DNA of 64,000 nucleotides from Blastomyces gilchristii SLH14081 (GCF_000003855.2 NW_003101671.1:1144154-1208153); one strand, 5' to 3'; positions 1 through 11,928 are shown, numbered from the stretch's first letter. The notes: generated by a model not told the origin, from the letters alone. Made by a program: numbers and translations.

Positions 1-1
1 G

Positions 2-551
2 AAATACATCATCTTCAAGATCTCGGACGACAAGACGGAAATCGTCGTCGAAGACTCGTCGACGGATGACGACTATGAAGCCTTCCGCACCAAGCTGATC
101 GAGTCCAAGGATAGCAAGGGGAAACCCGCCCCCCGGTATGCGCTGTACGATGGCAAGTTCGATCTTGGAAGCGATGGGATCCGGTTAGTCTATTATCGCT
201 CTCCTTCAAAGCAAGACGAATTGTCTATGTATATGTACGTACATGATGTAGAGCTGGCATATCTGATCTACCCGCTTGATAGAAAAAAGATTATCTTCAT
301 CTCCTGGGTCCCCAGCGACACACCCACCTTCGTGAGTAATTCCACCGGCCGAAGCAATAATATTTTTTTTTCATGATCCTATTCTTTTCCCCTGGGAAGT
401 ACTAATTAAGCTAAAAACGTAGTCGTCCATGATCTACGCCACCACACGAGAAACACTGAAGAACGCATTGAACCCGCACGTCAGCATCCACGCCGACGAC
501 AAGGATGAGCTCGAGTGGAAGAACCTGCAGGAGATTAGCGTGAAGAAATAG
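2..551 (+). CDS. cof1: Cofilin (ADF/cofilin), 3' part, three exons visible
   Basis: Actin-depolymerising factor that binds and severs filamentous actin in the cytoplasm. The window begins inside the gene. Visible exons are 2-183, 283-331 and 423-551, and the joins keep the frame (phase 2, then phase 0). The first exon reads KYIIFKISDD, then a stretch ending RYALYDGKFDLGSDGIR; the second reads KKIIFISWVPSDTPTF; the last starts SSMIYATTRETLKNAL and ends LQEISVKK. These are the central and C-terminal parts of the ADF-H domain, including the long actin-binding helix (MIYATTRETLKNAL). Both introns are short GT..AG introns; the second carries CTAATTAAG near its acceptor. The N-terminus lies left of the window. 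Family assignment is certain; the symbol follows yeast usage. Confidence 0.95.
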
Positions 552-1533
552 ATACTCTAATTTCGAACTTCCGTCTTTCCTTGTCTTCCGTTTTTTTTTT
601 TTTTTTTTGCTCTTGCGTTGCTACTCTGTCTTTTGATAAAGAGGTGAAGTACGGTGGGAGGAAGGAATCAAGGGAACAGGGAGAGATATCAAGGCAAAAG
701 GAGAGAAAGGAGGGGGGAGGAAATAAAAAAGAACTGGAAATGGAACTGGAAAATGATACCGCGACGTAGGGAAGAAGAATGTGTATGTATGTTAAAATCA
801 TGCAAAGGCGTGGGAAATGGGAGCAGAGGAAGGGAAGGGGGCCACGTTGGATGATGTCAGGCCAACCCCAACAAGCAAAGCAAGGGCATACACATAAAAT
901 GTACTGTTTTCGTTCCACGCTCTGATTCGTTTTTCTTCATTATCCCTCTCAGCTGAACTTGAACTTGTTTGGATGGGATTCGTACTGGGCGATGGAGCCC
1001 CAGCGTTGCTCGCAGTTTAAGACGTGAATGCTTTGGCATCTCTTTCATGAGCCTGTGTTTTCTTTTCTTCTTGTTTGCGCTTAGTATTTTTTCCCACTGT
1101 GCTCCGTATATCCCATACATCCATATATTCAGCCATCCCCCAACTCACCCAGTTCCATATCGTTGACAATAAATACAAATCCATCAATCACCCTGTCCTG
1201 GCCTGTGTGTCCTTCCTGCAAATCGTACGATCATGGCAAGCCAGCCTCCCGCTGACTCAGCTTCGGAAGCAGCCGCTTGGCGCCTTTCCCGTTCCCGGCA
1301 CCAACCCGCTTGCTTACCTAACCGTCCCGTTTGGGACCACAACGTCGACTTCAAACTTCATCGTCAATCAACAACTTCTTCTGCGCCGTCGTGGAACTGC
1401 TCTGTTTGCTCTCCCCCCATTCCGCTCTGCTGTATATCTATCCATCTGCCAGCCATTGGGCCTCCCCCCTTCAACAATCCCCCCCCTCTGTACCATTGAC
1501 ATCCCTCCCCTCCCCGGGCCCCTCCCAAAGACA
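552..1533. other. Intergenic region between cofilin and the COX gene
   Basis: No gene recognised. It holds a T run at about 592-608, a purine-rich stretch at about 645-760 and pyrimidine-rich sequence just upstream of the next start codon (about 1380-1530), as is usual for a fungal promoter and 5' UTR. An open frame from 1075 overlaps the COX start in frame, but its translation before Met 1534 is low-complexity and looks non-coding. Confidence 0.6.
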
Positions 1534-2475
1534 ATGTCCTTCCGCACAGCGCTGCCCAGAAGCCTCGCTTCTGTAGCCCGATCAACAGCAACCACTGCCC
1601 GTGCCTACCGCCAATCCCCCTCCAGCCAGACAATAGGAGCATGCCTCTACTCCTATCGCCGTAGCAGCAATTGCTCGATGGCCAACAAGAGCCAACAGAC
1701 CCGCTCAATGGCTACCACCACCGCTGAGCATGCAATTGCCAACCCGACTCTGGCTGGCATCGAGAAGCGCTGGGAGGCCATGCCGCCGCAGGAGCAGGCT
1801 GAGCTGTGGATGCAGCTGAGAGATCGGATGAAGGTTGATTGGCATGAAATGACCTTGCAGGAGAAGAAGGCGGGTATGTGCTCCTGTTCTCGACTTTGCT
1901 TTTCTTTTTTTTATTTTTTTCTATCATGTTTTTGATTTTCCTGTTCTGGGCTTTGGGCTTTGGGCTGGAATTTCCGCAAGCCGGTTTTTCCGAGGAGATT
2001 ATGTCAATATCGTTTCTCCCAGCGTTCAATTGATGCCATATCAGCCACCCTTGCTTTCCCTCCCATCCCCTCCCCACGTTTTTCAAACCTTAGTTATATA
2101 TGATATGCACAAATACTAACAAAAACCTCTCCCAGCCTACTACATCGCCTTCGGTCCCCACGGCCCCCGCGCCGAAACTCCCAAGGGCGAAGGCCTCCGC
2201 GTCTTCGTGCAAGTTATGAAATACCTCGTCATCTCCGCCGCCTTCTTCTTCACCGTGCGCGCGTTCGCCAACCCGCCGCCCAGGACGATGACCAGGGAGT
2301 GGCAGGAGGCTACGAATGAATATGCCAAGGTGCGTCATCAACAACTCCTTCTACAAACCATATCGTACTAATCCACGCACAGAGAGAGAAAATGGACCCC
2401 ATCACTGGTATCAGCAGTGAAGGCTACACGGGCAAGGGCCACATCCAGAGCCCCCCGGCTAAGAAGGAACAGTAG
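1534..2475 (+). CDS. Cytochrome c oxidase subunit IV-type (Cox5/COX4 family), mitochondrial precursor
   Basis: Nuclear-encoded subunit of respiratory complex IV in the mitochondrial inner membrane. Exons 1534-1873, 2136-2329 and 2383-2475 join in frame (phase 1, then phase 0) to give about 208 residues. The N-terminus (MSFRTALPRSLASVARSTA...) is Arg/Ser/Ala-rich without acidic residues, a good targeting peptide. The mature part has the family's matrix segment (GIEKRWEAMPPQEQAELW...), then one membrane span (YLVISAAFFFTVRAFA) and an intermembrane-space tail with the REWQEATNEYAK and MDPITGISSEGY stretches. The first intron (262 bp) has a TACTAAC branch site, the second is only 53 bp. The start at 1534 is chosen because the targeting peptide begins there and upstream sequence is pyrimidine-rich leader. 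Identification is by family resemblance and is strong. Confidence 0.9.
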
Positions 2476-2831
2476 TTAACTTTTTACCCACTTTGTCTCC
2501 CTCATTTTCTTCCCCCCCCTCTCTCCTTCCTCTCCCCCATTGCCCACCTCCTGTGTTATATTATTTGACTCTCTTCACCTCCCTCTCCCCTTCCCCTCTC
2601 CAGGCGTCATGAGTGGAGAAAATTAGGGGCGCTTTCTTTGGTAATAATAAAAAATTTGAAAAAATATATTTTTGATTGAAAGTGAGAATGATTATTTCTT
2701 TCTTTCTTTCTCTTTTTTCTTCTTTCTTTCTTTTTTCCCCTTCTTTCCTTTACTTTGCATATATTTTTTTTCTTTTCTTGTTGTTTACATATATTATTAC
2801 ATTACCAATAAGACGTGTTTCAATATAGGCT

Positions 2832-2888
<57 letters not shown>

Positions 2889-3112
2889 CCTGCCCAGCCC
2901 TACCTACTACTACATTCATACATTATTATGTAGCTACTATGAACATTTGGGCAATGTTCATATACCTTTCACCTCACGTAAGTTACGTCCCCAGATTATT
3001 TGGATTGGAAATGTTGATTTGGCTACTATAGACGCGGGAATCGTGATATTCATAATTTGAGGCCAAAATGATCATAAAGCCATTGAAGTCCGTAGGATAC
3101 CCGTAAAATTAA
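2476..3112. other. 3' flank with a 54-base T homopolymer
   Basis: No gene seen. Pyrimidine-rich downstream sequence of the COX gene is followed by TTTC-type low complexity (about 2695-2790) and an uninterrupted T run at 2835-2888. Apparent ORFs over this stretch are strings of Phe from the homopolymer. Confidence 0.7.
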
Positions 3113-4010
3113 TTACATTGAGTTTTCATGGTTCATCAGTCGGTGCAGAGGTACTCCGTAGATGGTCAGTTTTTGCCCCATTTGTGATACAGCCCAGTCT
3201 TGAAGCAATTTAACAATCAAGTCATGGCCGCCGGCAGCTGCACAGTCAAGCGCAGTCAAGGGGTTCTGAAAACCCTCAACGACCACTGTCCCGTCAATAT
3301 CATCATCTCCACCCTCATAACATTGGCGTAGCAAACAAAGTACAATTTCGTCATGGCCGGCCGTGGGTCTTAGGCTGCCCTCTGGCTACTGTAACGGTGA
3401 ATGCAAATTAACATCGATTCCGGGCCGGCTCAACAAAAGAGGTGTGATAGCCTGAAGCCTTTTTCTCCGCAGCGACAGATAGTAGAGAGAAGCTCGCTGA
3501 AACATGAGGGCTGTTGACATGGGCACCTGAGGAGGCGTTTTCGGATCCGGTGTTGGGTGGGCCACGGGGCAACCTGACCTTCCCCATTGGCATCAGCACC
3601 AGCAGCCCCTCGAAGCAAACGTTGCACTATAGCTTCATGGCCTCCAGCGGCTGCAAAGGCGAGGGGACGGCGATTATTGAGGTCAATGCTCTTACGACGC
3701 GGCAGGGGCTACCGCGCCGCAGTTGATGTTAACATCCCCACGCCCCACGAGAAGCCCCAAAATGGCATCATGGCCATTTGAAGCTGCCAGATACAGCGGT
3801 GTGTGTGCCTATATTCATCAGACACGAAATCCGGATCGGTTTGTTCATGATTTCGTAGCTCCTCGACCACGGGTAAGTGGCCATTTCTCACAGCGGTTTT
3901 GGAGAGCTGTATGTATATCCAGAGGAGTCAATTTCCTGTATACAGAGTTTACAGACTGTCAATTCCAGCATGACGCAATTGAATTCCTGGAATGCTTGTT
4001 CTCCAGGCTA
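3113..4010 (-). pseudogene. Decayed ankyrin-repeat gene at the isochore edge
   Basis: Ankyrin repeats can be read on the minus strand in three frames, so this is a broken gene. From its 5' side: NGHLPVVEELRNH, then HTPLYLAASNGHDAILGLL (about 3745-3825), then RPLAFAAAGGHEAIVQRLL (about 3600-3665), then AGHDEIVLCLLRQC and finally LTALDCAAAGGHDLIVKLL, with a stop at 3113. Each unit matches the ankyrin helix-turn-helix (TPL..AA..GH..IV..LL). Frameshifts and in-frame stops separate the units, and no start is evident before AT-rich transposon sequence takes over at about 4015. Base composition is still that of normal genic DNA, so the decay is by indels and not by the CpG-type mutation seen next door. 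Ankyrin genes are large families in these fungi; the partner or role cannot be guessed. Confidence 0.8.
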
Positions 4011-4015
4011 ACATA

Positions 4016-4740
4016 ATAGATTTAACTTTCATGTCACAAAATCTAATTAAAAAAAGACTTATAAACTGGCTTATTAATTGAAGTGAGACATCAGAATCAA
4101 GTCATGAAGTTATTTAATTTGATATTAAACTGAGTGAAAAAGAAATGAGTGAAAATCCTCTTCTCTCTAATCACTATAACTTTGAAAAAGCTGATTGAAA
4201 AGCAGTTAAAAAAAATATAAAACTGCTGAAATCTGAAAAATAGAGTGAGCTTTATTAAAATCTGAGTTAAAATATTACAAATAAAATACTTAAAAATAAA
4301 GTAAATCTGATTATATCTATTCTTTTAATAAATATTAAAGAAAAGATTTTCAAAAGAAAAAGTTTCTCTGAACACTTTTAAATTATAATAAAATAAAAAT
4401 ATTATTTTTAAAAGAAAAGAATTAATTACTGTTAAAAAAAATTGAAAAAACAGCTTAATAATTAATAAAGAGTTTAAAATTATTAAAAATAAATATTTTT
4501 CAGATATTAAAAAAGTTAAAATAAACTGTTAAAATAAATTTCTTAAAAAAATATAAGAAAAAAAAGTGTTTAAAGCTTTCAATTATATTAAAACAAGAAA
4601 TATAGAAAAACTTCAAACTTTAAAATGAATTATATACAGTAAATTGTTTTGAAGAAAAATATTAAGCTTTTACAAAAATTCTCTTTTTAATGAAGATAAT
4701 ATAATGTAGTAATTGATTATATTATTAAGATCTATCTATT
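4016..4740. other. Very AT-rich unassigned repeat-like sequence
   Basis: Composition changes abruptly at about 4015 to A/T-dominated sequence with practically no CpG. No coding motif or terminal repeat is recognisable. Most likely an older, fully decayed element fragment into which Gypsy A inserted. Confidence 0.5.
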
Positions 4741-5275
4741 TGTCATGCTCCCGGCCGCGCCAAGACTCTGTTGCGGTTTCACACGGCTCATTGCTTTCAT
4801 GTGAATGATTTCTTTCTATCTGAATCAGTTTTCAACCACTCTATAACATCATTCAGATATATCATAGAAAGATTCAATTGATAAATATGAGAATTCTGCT
4901 TCTATATAAGATCAGCAGATTGCTCTTTCTTAATAATAAGATGCTGCTGAGGTATCACTTCAGCTATTCTCACTTATGAAATGAGAGAAGAGTATCTGCT
5001 TATTATCTATATAGAATAGCTAGATGCTGACTTCTTATTAAAGAAGTCAGTGATTTGTTTTTCTTCTACTGAAATATATATAAGAGTTACTGTGTGTTTC
5101 ATACAATAGTCTTAGTATACTAAGTATCATATCTGTGATATTCTTGTAATAACTCTGTAGTCTATGAGCTCACTATTTAAGCAAGATAGTCAAGCTCACT
5201 TATATAACTTCTTAAATAACTATCTCTATATAATACTGCTGACTAGTTATCACTTCAGTTCTGCTATGTTATAAT
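4741..5275 (+). repeat. Gypsy A 5' LTR
   Basis: Begins TGTCATGCTCCCGGCCGCGC and aligns along its whole length with 12382-12916. Its first 60 or so bases keep CpG (CCGGCCGCGCC, TTGCGGTTTCACACGG) where the other LTR has TA/TG/CA; the remainder is decayed. TGAATC follows at 5277, a possible decayed primer-binding site (TGG read as TGA). Confidence 0.85.
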
Positions 5276-5399
5276 TTGAATCACTTAATCTGATTATATA
5301 TTTGAATCAGTTGAGCTCTAACAGACTGATATAATCTTATACATTTATACTGAGACTGACCTGATCTCACTCTCTGAGAGAAATACTACACTATTCTCT

Positions 5400-6360
5400 A
5401 GAGTGTATACATCTCTATCTCAGCAGAAATTCAAGATTTCTGAACTCACTGCATATTTTAACATGAGCTTTTCAATCACTCTATTATCATCACAGCCTCT
5501 ACACACCTACATCTATTATAAAGATAGAGAGATTAAGATCAGAGATTCTCTGAGATATAAGAGAAATATCTTATCTGAATTTCACAGCTTTATCTGTACT
5601 CTTGAACAGAAATTCTGCCTTAATCTGAGTCAGTATAATACTCATGAGATATAAGTAATATACACTGTCAATCTTCTTAAAGACATCTCTATGACTACTT
5701 GAATTATTAAGAAGAGAGAGCTTGAGTGTATTAATACTATTATAACTTAAAAAGAATTCAAGAACTTTCTACTGAATCAAATTGAAGATCACTGTAACTA
5801 CAGCTTCATAGCAGTACAGCAGTTTAACTTATTATATTAATAAGATAATAAGAATTCTTTCAATTTCAATGTAAGATTCAAAGAATATTGAGAGGAATTA
5901 ACTGATAATTTGAATCAATTAAAAACACAGCTTTATCTTATAAAGCTGACTTATAAGATATGAATAATGATATTATAATATCAGAGTTCATTAATTAATT
6001 ACACTGAGCTTGTTAATCTGACTTTCTGAATCTATTTGAATAATCAATTCTCTGAGAAAAAGATTAATAAGATCTCTTCTAAGTAATCAATAATGAGATC
6101 TAAACAGTGCTGTGATAACTTCAGTGCAGAGAAAGTAAAGAAGAATTTCAAGTATTCTGATTCTTCACTCACTGTAAAGAAATGTTAAAAAAGATTTGAC
6201 AAAGATCTCTATTTCAACTGCAGAGCTGATAATCACTATATCAGTAATTATAAGAAGCTGAAGAAGAGAAGAAACTGAGAAGATATCTTCTCAAAGTTAA
6301 CTTCTCTTCTGATAAACATATTCATAAAAGATAAAGAAGAGAAAGAAAAGAATTAACAAT
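5400..6360 (+). pseudogene. Gypsy A gag remnant
   Basis: Capsid-like coding remnant downstream of the 5' LTR. The open piece at 5403-5654 and following frames encode a helical protein with stops. A decayed CCHC zinc knuckle is readable at about 6210-6250 (FNCRADNHYISNYK), with the first and last Cys replaced by Phe and Tyr, as G:C to A:T changes would do. No intact start to stop frame remains. Confidence 0.65.
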
Positions 6361-6369
6361 TCTCATATC

Positions 6370-9300
6370 TCTGAGTTCATGTTATGATTACAATGTATAC
6401 TCTGAATAGAGAGATATCAGTGAGATGTCTACTTAACTTCAAAGTGAATACTAACTTCATATTCTATTTCTTTTCTTTGATGAAGAGTTGAAAGAAGATA
6501 GATCTGTCAGATCATATGAAATTTACTAATGAAATAAAATATCATTATTTTGACATAATTTAAGCAAAGTGTGTGATCACAGACTTAGAAGAAATCTTTA
6601 AGAAGAGCAGTCTGCTTCTTCACACAGTTAATATTATAGATAAGAATGTCATTCTAGATCTTCTATAATTGAGAGAAAATAATTCTCTTATTGACTGAGT
6701 CACTCAGATATGACAGTACTGTCTCACTGATGAAGAGACAGTAATAGAGAAATCTGAAGAGTTTCATCAGAAGAATCTTAAGAAAAAGATTAAGTTAATA
6801 TACTGCATAGTAGATGATTGAGACTTGAGAACAGATAGAGAAGTCATCACTCTCACTACAAGATTAGCAGCAGTATTCATCATTAAAGATGAATATATAT
6901 GATATTTCTTTACAGATTTTAAGAATGTCTTTTCAGAAAGAGAAGCAGTGAAGTTTCCTGATATCAAGATATGATATAAGATTTGTCTTAAAGATGATGT
7001 AATAGTGCTGTACAGGTCTCTTTATAACTTGTCTGTAAAGAAATTGAATGTTCTGTGCAAATATCTTGAAGAAGTACAATCAAAGAACTGAATATATTTA
7101 TCAAAGAGTTCAGCAGAAGTGTCTATACTCTTTGTACTCAAGAAGAATGATAGACTACATCTATGTGTAGACTACAGAGGCCTCAATAAAGTGATAATTA
7201 AGAATTACTATTTATTACTGTTAATTAATAAGATAATTAATTGATTATCTGAAGCAAAGATGTTCTCAAAGATTGATATACAGAATGTCTATTATAGAAT
7301 CAGAGTTAATGAAGATGATGTTTGAAAAACAGCTTTTTATACCAAGTACAGCAATTTTGAATATCTTGTTTTATCTTTTAATCTTTGTAATGCTTCAGCC
7401 ATCTTTCAGGCCTATATAAATGAGATGCTGCAGGGCCTTGTTAACATCTTCTGTATAGTATACTTAAATAACATTCTAATCTTCTCAAAAACAGAGAAAG
7501 AATATAATACTCATGTTTGAGAAGTGTTAAGTTACTTAAGACAGTATTAACTCTATACAAACACTGAAAAATGCTCATTCTACATGCAGAAGATTGATTT
7601 CTTAGATTATATTATTAAGATGAATGACATTTCAATGAATAGAAGCTGAGTCTTCATCATTGAGAACTGATCAGTGCTGCAGATGTACTGTGAGATGCAG
7701 ATGTTTCTAGAATTTGTGAATTTCTACAGATGATTCATCTATACATATTCACAGATTACTGTTTCTCTTACAGATCTGTTAAAGAAAAGTGTGAAAGACA
7801 GGAAAACAGAACTGTTTATTCTTACTCAAGACATCATACAGGCATTTGCAGAATTGAAACAAGCTTTTACAGATGTCATGATACTGAATCACTTTAACTC
7901 TGACTTACTCAGTCAGTGTGAGATTGATGTATCTAAGAATGAGATCTGTGAAATCTTTTCACAGTTGATATTAAAGATCTTTCAATATTGAAAGAATCAG
8001 AAAATAATCATCTCTGAGAAAACAGATAATGAATTGTCTGTAAGAGAAGGCTTTTTCACAGAGTCTATAATTATTATTATTATTATTATTCTTTCATTAT
8101 ACTCATATGCAAGCGGAGCTTATGATGAGTCCTTGCATGATGTTAAATACAGGTCAAGTGTTGATTATACAGGAGGAAATACAGGTGTTGAGACCACACC
8201 AAGATAACAAGAACATAGGAAAATACAAAGGAGTGACAATTAGATACATGCGATAATAACTTCTCAGCCCAGGAACATAGAGCAATTCATTGAAGTGATT
8301 TGTACACCTCTGTATTTATTAGAAACCTGAGGTGCTTGAGTTCCGGATTTAATGTATCCCCTGCGGGTTTCGAACCCACGCGCCTTGGTTTCCCACGCCA
8401 AGGCGCTACCGGGTGGCCGCATTAACCATTCGGCCACCGGGGCACAGAGTCTATAAGACACTGTGAATAAAGATCAGTGATCTTCTTCTTCAAGAAGTTA
8501 TCACTTATATAGAGAAGATATGATATTCATGATTAGAAGATATTAGTAATTATTGAATTCTTTAAGATCTGATAACATTATCTTCAGAGTAGTAAGTACT
8601 CAGTGCAAGTTCTCACTGATTATACAAATCTGCATTACTTCTTGATAATAAAGAGCTTGATAGAATGTCAAGCCAGATGAGCAGAGCTGCTTTCAGAGTA
8701 TGATTTCTATATCTGATACTGTTCAGATTAGCTTAACCTTGTCAACACACTGTCTAAATAACCTGATTATAATATTATTGATGTGAAGAAGAATTCTATA
8801 AAAGAATCTCTGTCATCACTGTAGAAGAAGCTGGCTGTAGAGAGTTGAGATTCTCTGAAGCTTGAGAATGACACTGAAGAGACAGCTGCATGACTCAGTA
8901 TAAAAGATGAAAGAAAATCCAGATTCTCACAGAGAACTGACACTGAAGATCATGAGCTTCTTATATTATATCTTACAATTATTGAATTGATAAAGAATGA
9001 AACAGTCTACAATCTTTCAATCTAACTACTTTTGAAATTCATTAATAAGTTATAGAAGAGAGATGTCTCTACTGCAGCTTGAATTCAGAAGTTGAAGAAG
9101 AAAGAATTCAGTTTAAACTTGAAAGAGACAGGCTCTGAGTGAGATGATACTGCTAAGAAATCAAGTCACTGATAACTAGAAGAATATGAACTTCTACTGC
9201 TGAATAATTTAGTCTTCATCTCTTATAGTAGAGCAGTGTGTTAGAAGTTATTAAGAATTCATCATAATAATTCTCATGCAGAGTACTTTGAGTTAGAGAA

Positions 9301-10600
9301 GACTGAGAAGCTTCTAAAATATAAATATATTTAAGATAAGCTTCAGATAGATATCAAAGAGTATGTTGAAACTTGTAATATCTATCAAAGAATAAAGATT
9401 CTGTGACATAAGTAATACAGTGAGTTGATATCACTATCTGTTTCAAAGAGCTTATAACAGAATCTATTGATGAATTTCATAGTTGATCTGCTGAAGTTAA
9501 CAAGAGTCAAAGAATATAACTTGATTTTAATCATTATTAATCACTTTATAAAGATAATCAGATATATTCTTACTTATAAAAAGATTAAAGCCTCTGAATT
9601 AACTAATCTATTTTTAGATATCATTATTTGTGATCACAGTGCTCTGAAATCATTGATAACAGATCAAGAATTTCTCTTCATCAGTAAATACTGATCAGCT
9701 TTTTACTATCATTTTATAATAAGATGTTTTCTCAGTACTGTATTTCATCTGTAGACTGATGATCAGACTGAATATTAGAATCAGATACTAGAACAGTATT
9801 TTTGAGTGTTCTATTCATATTATCAGAATAATTGACTCAAACATCTTCTGATTACTGAATTCATATATAACAATGCAAAGAATATAATCTTAAAGATATC
9901 TTCTTTCTATACTTATTATAAATATAATTCTTTATTACTCAGTGACATTATAGATAATGTTTTAAAGAGAGAAATAGACAGTCAGAATGTCAGACAGATA
10001 CAGAGAATAAAGTATCTCTCAGTATCAGAAGTAAAAGTAAGATTAAAACTTTTAAATAAAATTTATAAGAAGATAGTGAAAAGCATTCACTATATTCAGA
10101 AGTAATAGATGAAATACTATAATTGAAAACATCTTTCAATGAAGTTCTTGATAGAGAATTAAGTACTACTTTCAGTAAAGAATATCAAGATAATAAGACT
10201 ATGTAAGAAGTTCAGTGAGTGATGACTAGAACTTTTCTCAGTAATAAGAGTGATGAGTAAGCAGATATATAAGTTAAAATTACTCACAGAATTGAAATCA
10301 ATTCATTCTATTTTTCACATTTTCTATTTAAAGCTCTATAAGCAATGCTCTGAAGCAGAGCTGTCTTGATCAGATAATATCAAGATTAAGAGTGATACTG
10401 AATATCTTATAAAGAAAATATTAAATAAATGAATATATTACAGCAAGCTTCAATATCTTATTAAATGAGAAGAATATTCATTATCAGAGAATTTATAAGA
10501 ATCATTTAAGTATTTGAAAAATGCTGAGAAAGAGATTGCAGACTATGAGATAACTAGTAGAGACTGCTCTATTATATATCAGAGATATTAAGTAAGAAAT
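6370..10600 (+). pseudogene. Gypsy A pol remnant (protease, RT, RNase H, integrase, chromodomain)
   Basis: RT motifs are readable in order: [17 protein letters not shown] (about 7156-7210), a KIDIQNVYYRIRV block near 7270, and the catalytic box as YLNNILIFSK in place of YLDDILIFSK (about 7460). The fingers-to-connection segment FVNFYR(stop)FIYTYSQ at about 7715 shows Trp changed to stop. RNase H follows and is split by a SINE. Integrase has an H-H-C-C remnant near 9250-9410 and a core with ITDQEFLF (about 9655). A chromodomain ends the frame at 10378-10560 (KLQYLIK(stop)EEYSLSEN, Trp lost). The element cannot be active: the metal-binding Asp pair of RT is Asn-Asn and there are dozens of stops. 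Confidence 0.85.
8070..8442 (-). mobile_element. SINE 1: tRNA-headed SINE inserted in Gypsy A RNase H
   Basis: A 373-bp insertion flanked by a perfect 13-bp duplication (CACAGAGTCTATA at 8057-8069 and 8443-8455). Read on the minus strand it starts with a tRNA-like head at about 8350-8442: A-box region GGCCGAATGGTTAATGCG, a CTTGG/CCAAG anticodon-like stem with an enlarged loop, and a canonical B box GGTTCGAAACC. A body of about 250 bp follows and it ends in GAATAATAATAATAAT. The head resembles a serine-type tRNA, which is a guess. CpG and GG/CC are largely kept here, in contrast to the host element, so the insertion escaped the mutation process. The tail resembles that of the LINE in this window (ATAATTGAAGAATAATAAT), suggesting the same reverse transcriptase moved it. 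Confidence 0.88.
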
Positions 10601-11256
10601 ACTATTTAAAAACTTCTCATTTTTCTTAAAGAGTTTTTTAGAGATAATTTTACAGTGATAAGTTAGTATTTTGTAGACTCTATAGCACTCTTCTTCTATT
10701 TTCTCTTAAAGAATTTTTTAGAAGTTTAATAAGACTACACAAGTGTAAAATTCCTGAAGTGATTAATAAGAAAAGAAAGAAATATTTGAAACTAATAAAA
10801 AGATTAATATTAATTGATCTGTAGATCACTGCTAATTTAATGAGACTGCAGCTCACTGAAAAAGTAAAAAGAAGAAATCTCAGAGTCTACTTATCAATAA
10901 TTACATCTTTATTAAACTTATTCTTCACTGTTGAAGTCTTCAGTACTGATATCTTTATCTGCTGAGAAGTTAGTACTGCAGCACTGCAGAAGAGCAGGAG
11001 AAATGCATGAAATATCAACTTATTAACTTATAAAGTATTTCAGTCATCTACTTTAATTGAAGTGAAATTCTCTTTAATCAGTGATGAATCTTCACAGTGC
11101 TTTCAACAGTAGTACTGACTAATCTCTTCTTAGAGTCAGTCATTCTAAGATGTTTTTTTATCTCAGAGATTCACACTTTCATCTTCTTTTACAGATAAGT
11201 AAGAAGGATCTTCTCAGTCTTGATGAAATTTATCAATACTTAAAGCTCTGAGACTC

Positions 11257-11928
11257 TCACTCTGTACTGCTTGAGTATCTGAACTTCTTGTCAGAACTGA
11301 TATGATGTCTTCTTGTAGAGTAGATAATACTTACAGAGAGATAGAAGTTGTTATTACAGATATAATGAAAATAATGAGAGTGAAAGAAGAAGTAGATGTA
11401 TAAGATTTCTTTCTTCTTCAGCTGCTTAACACAGTGTAAGTAAGTAGTGATATCAGTCAGAGGCTGCATCAGAGCCTTCTCACAGAGAGAAGATAAAGAA
11501 ACTGTGAGACTCTGTGAACTCAACTCAGCAGCATTCTGAGCAGGGCTCAGGTGTGTGAGAGGGGAACTACAGATTGAGCTTCTCAGAGTCACTGTTCCTG
11601 AAACCAAGCTCTTCCTGGGTTCCTCTCTGAATGACCACACGGGATCATATGCTACTGTATTGACTGGGGGGGGAGGTGGCGTTGCAACAGTGATGAGGGA
11701 GGTAGGGAACAGACTGGACACAGATGAACTGATCAGCAGAAGAGACAACACCTCACTGCAAGGCACAGTGACTACTGCTGCAGCTGCAAGAGAAGCAGGA
11801 GAAGAGGGAGATATGATAATGAGAGTGATGCTCTCACAGCTCATTGACACTGCTGTCTCCATCTTCAACCTGGCTTTCTTGGCGGTCATGGAGGCTGCAG
11901 CTGCATCATGAAGATGTTTATTACTCAC
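11257..11928 (-). CDS. Gypsy A antisense accessory ORF (Ser/Ala/Pro-rich, unknown)
   Basis: A 223-codon open frame on the strand opposite to gag-pol, between the chromodomain and the 3' LTR. It begins MSNKHLHDAAAASMTAKKAR and is rich in Ser, Ala, Thr and Pro (including PPPPP), with DPVWSFREEPRK in the middle. It is the longest open frame in the isochore. The segment 11540-11910 retains GG, CC and CpG that the surrounding element has lost. No known domain is recognised. A similar antisense open frame occurs in the same place in Gypsy C and, weakly, in Gypsy B, so it may be an accessory gene of these elements. The C-terminal third (after about 11460) is lower complexity and may include intron or frameshifted sequence. 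Confidence 0.5.
   Translation of the reverse strand: MSNKHLHDAAAASMTAKKARLKMETAVSMSCESITLIIISPSSPASLAAAAVVTVPCSEVLSLLLISSSVSSLFPTSLITVATPPPPPVNTVAYDPVWSFREEPRKSLVSGTVTLRSSICSSPLTHLSPAQNAAELSSQSLTVSLSSLCEKALMQPLTDITTYLHCVKQLKKKEILYIYFFFHSHYFHYICNNNFYLSVSIIYSTRRHHISSDKKFRYSSSTE

Noticed and set aside
1075..1935. N-terminal extension of the COX subunit to 1075
   Set aside because: In frame but lacks resemblance to the family; the ATG at 1534 starts a good mitochondrial targeting peptide.
2672..3060. Phe-rich open reading frames
   Set aside because: Translation of a T homopolymer and TTTC repeats in other frames; no gene.
8350..8442. tRNA gene on the minus strand
   Set aside because: A and B boxes are present, but the anticodon loop is enlarged, the acceptor stem pairs imperfectly, and the segment is the head of an element with a target duplication and AAT tail.
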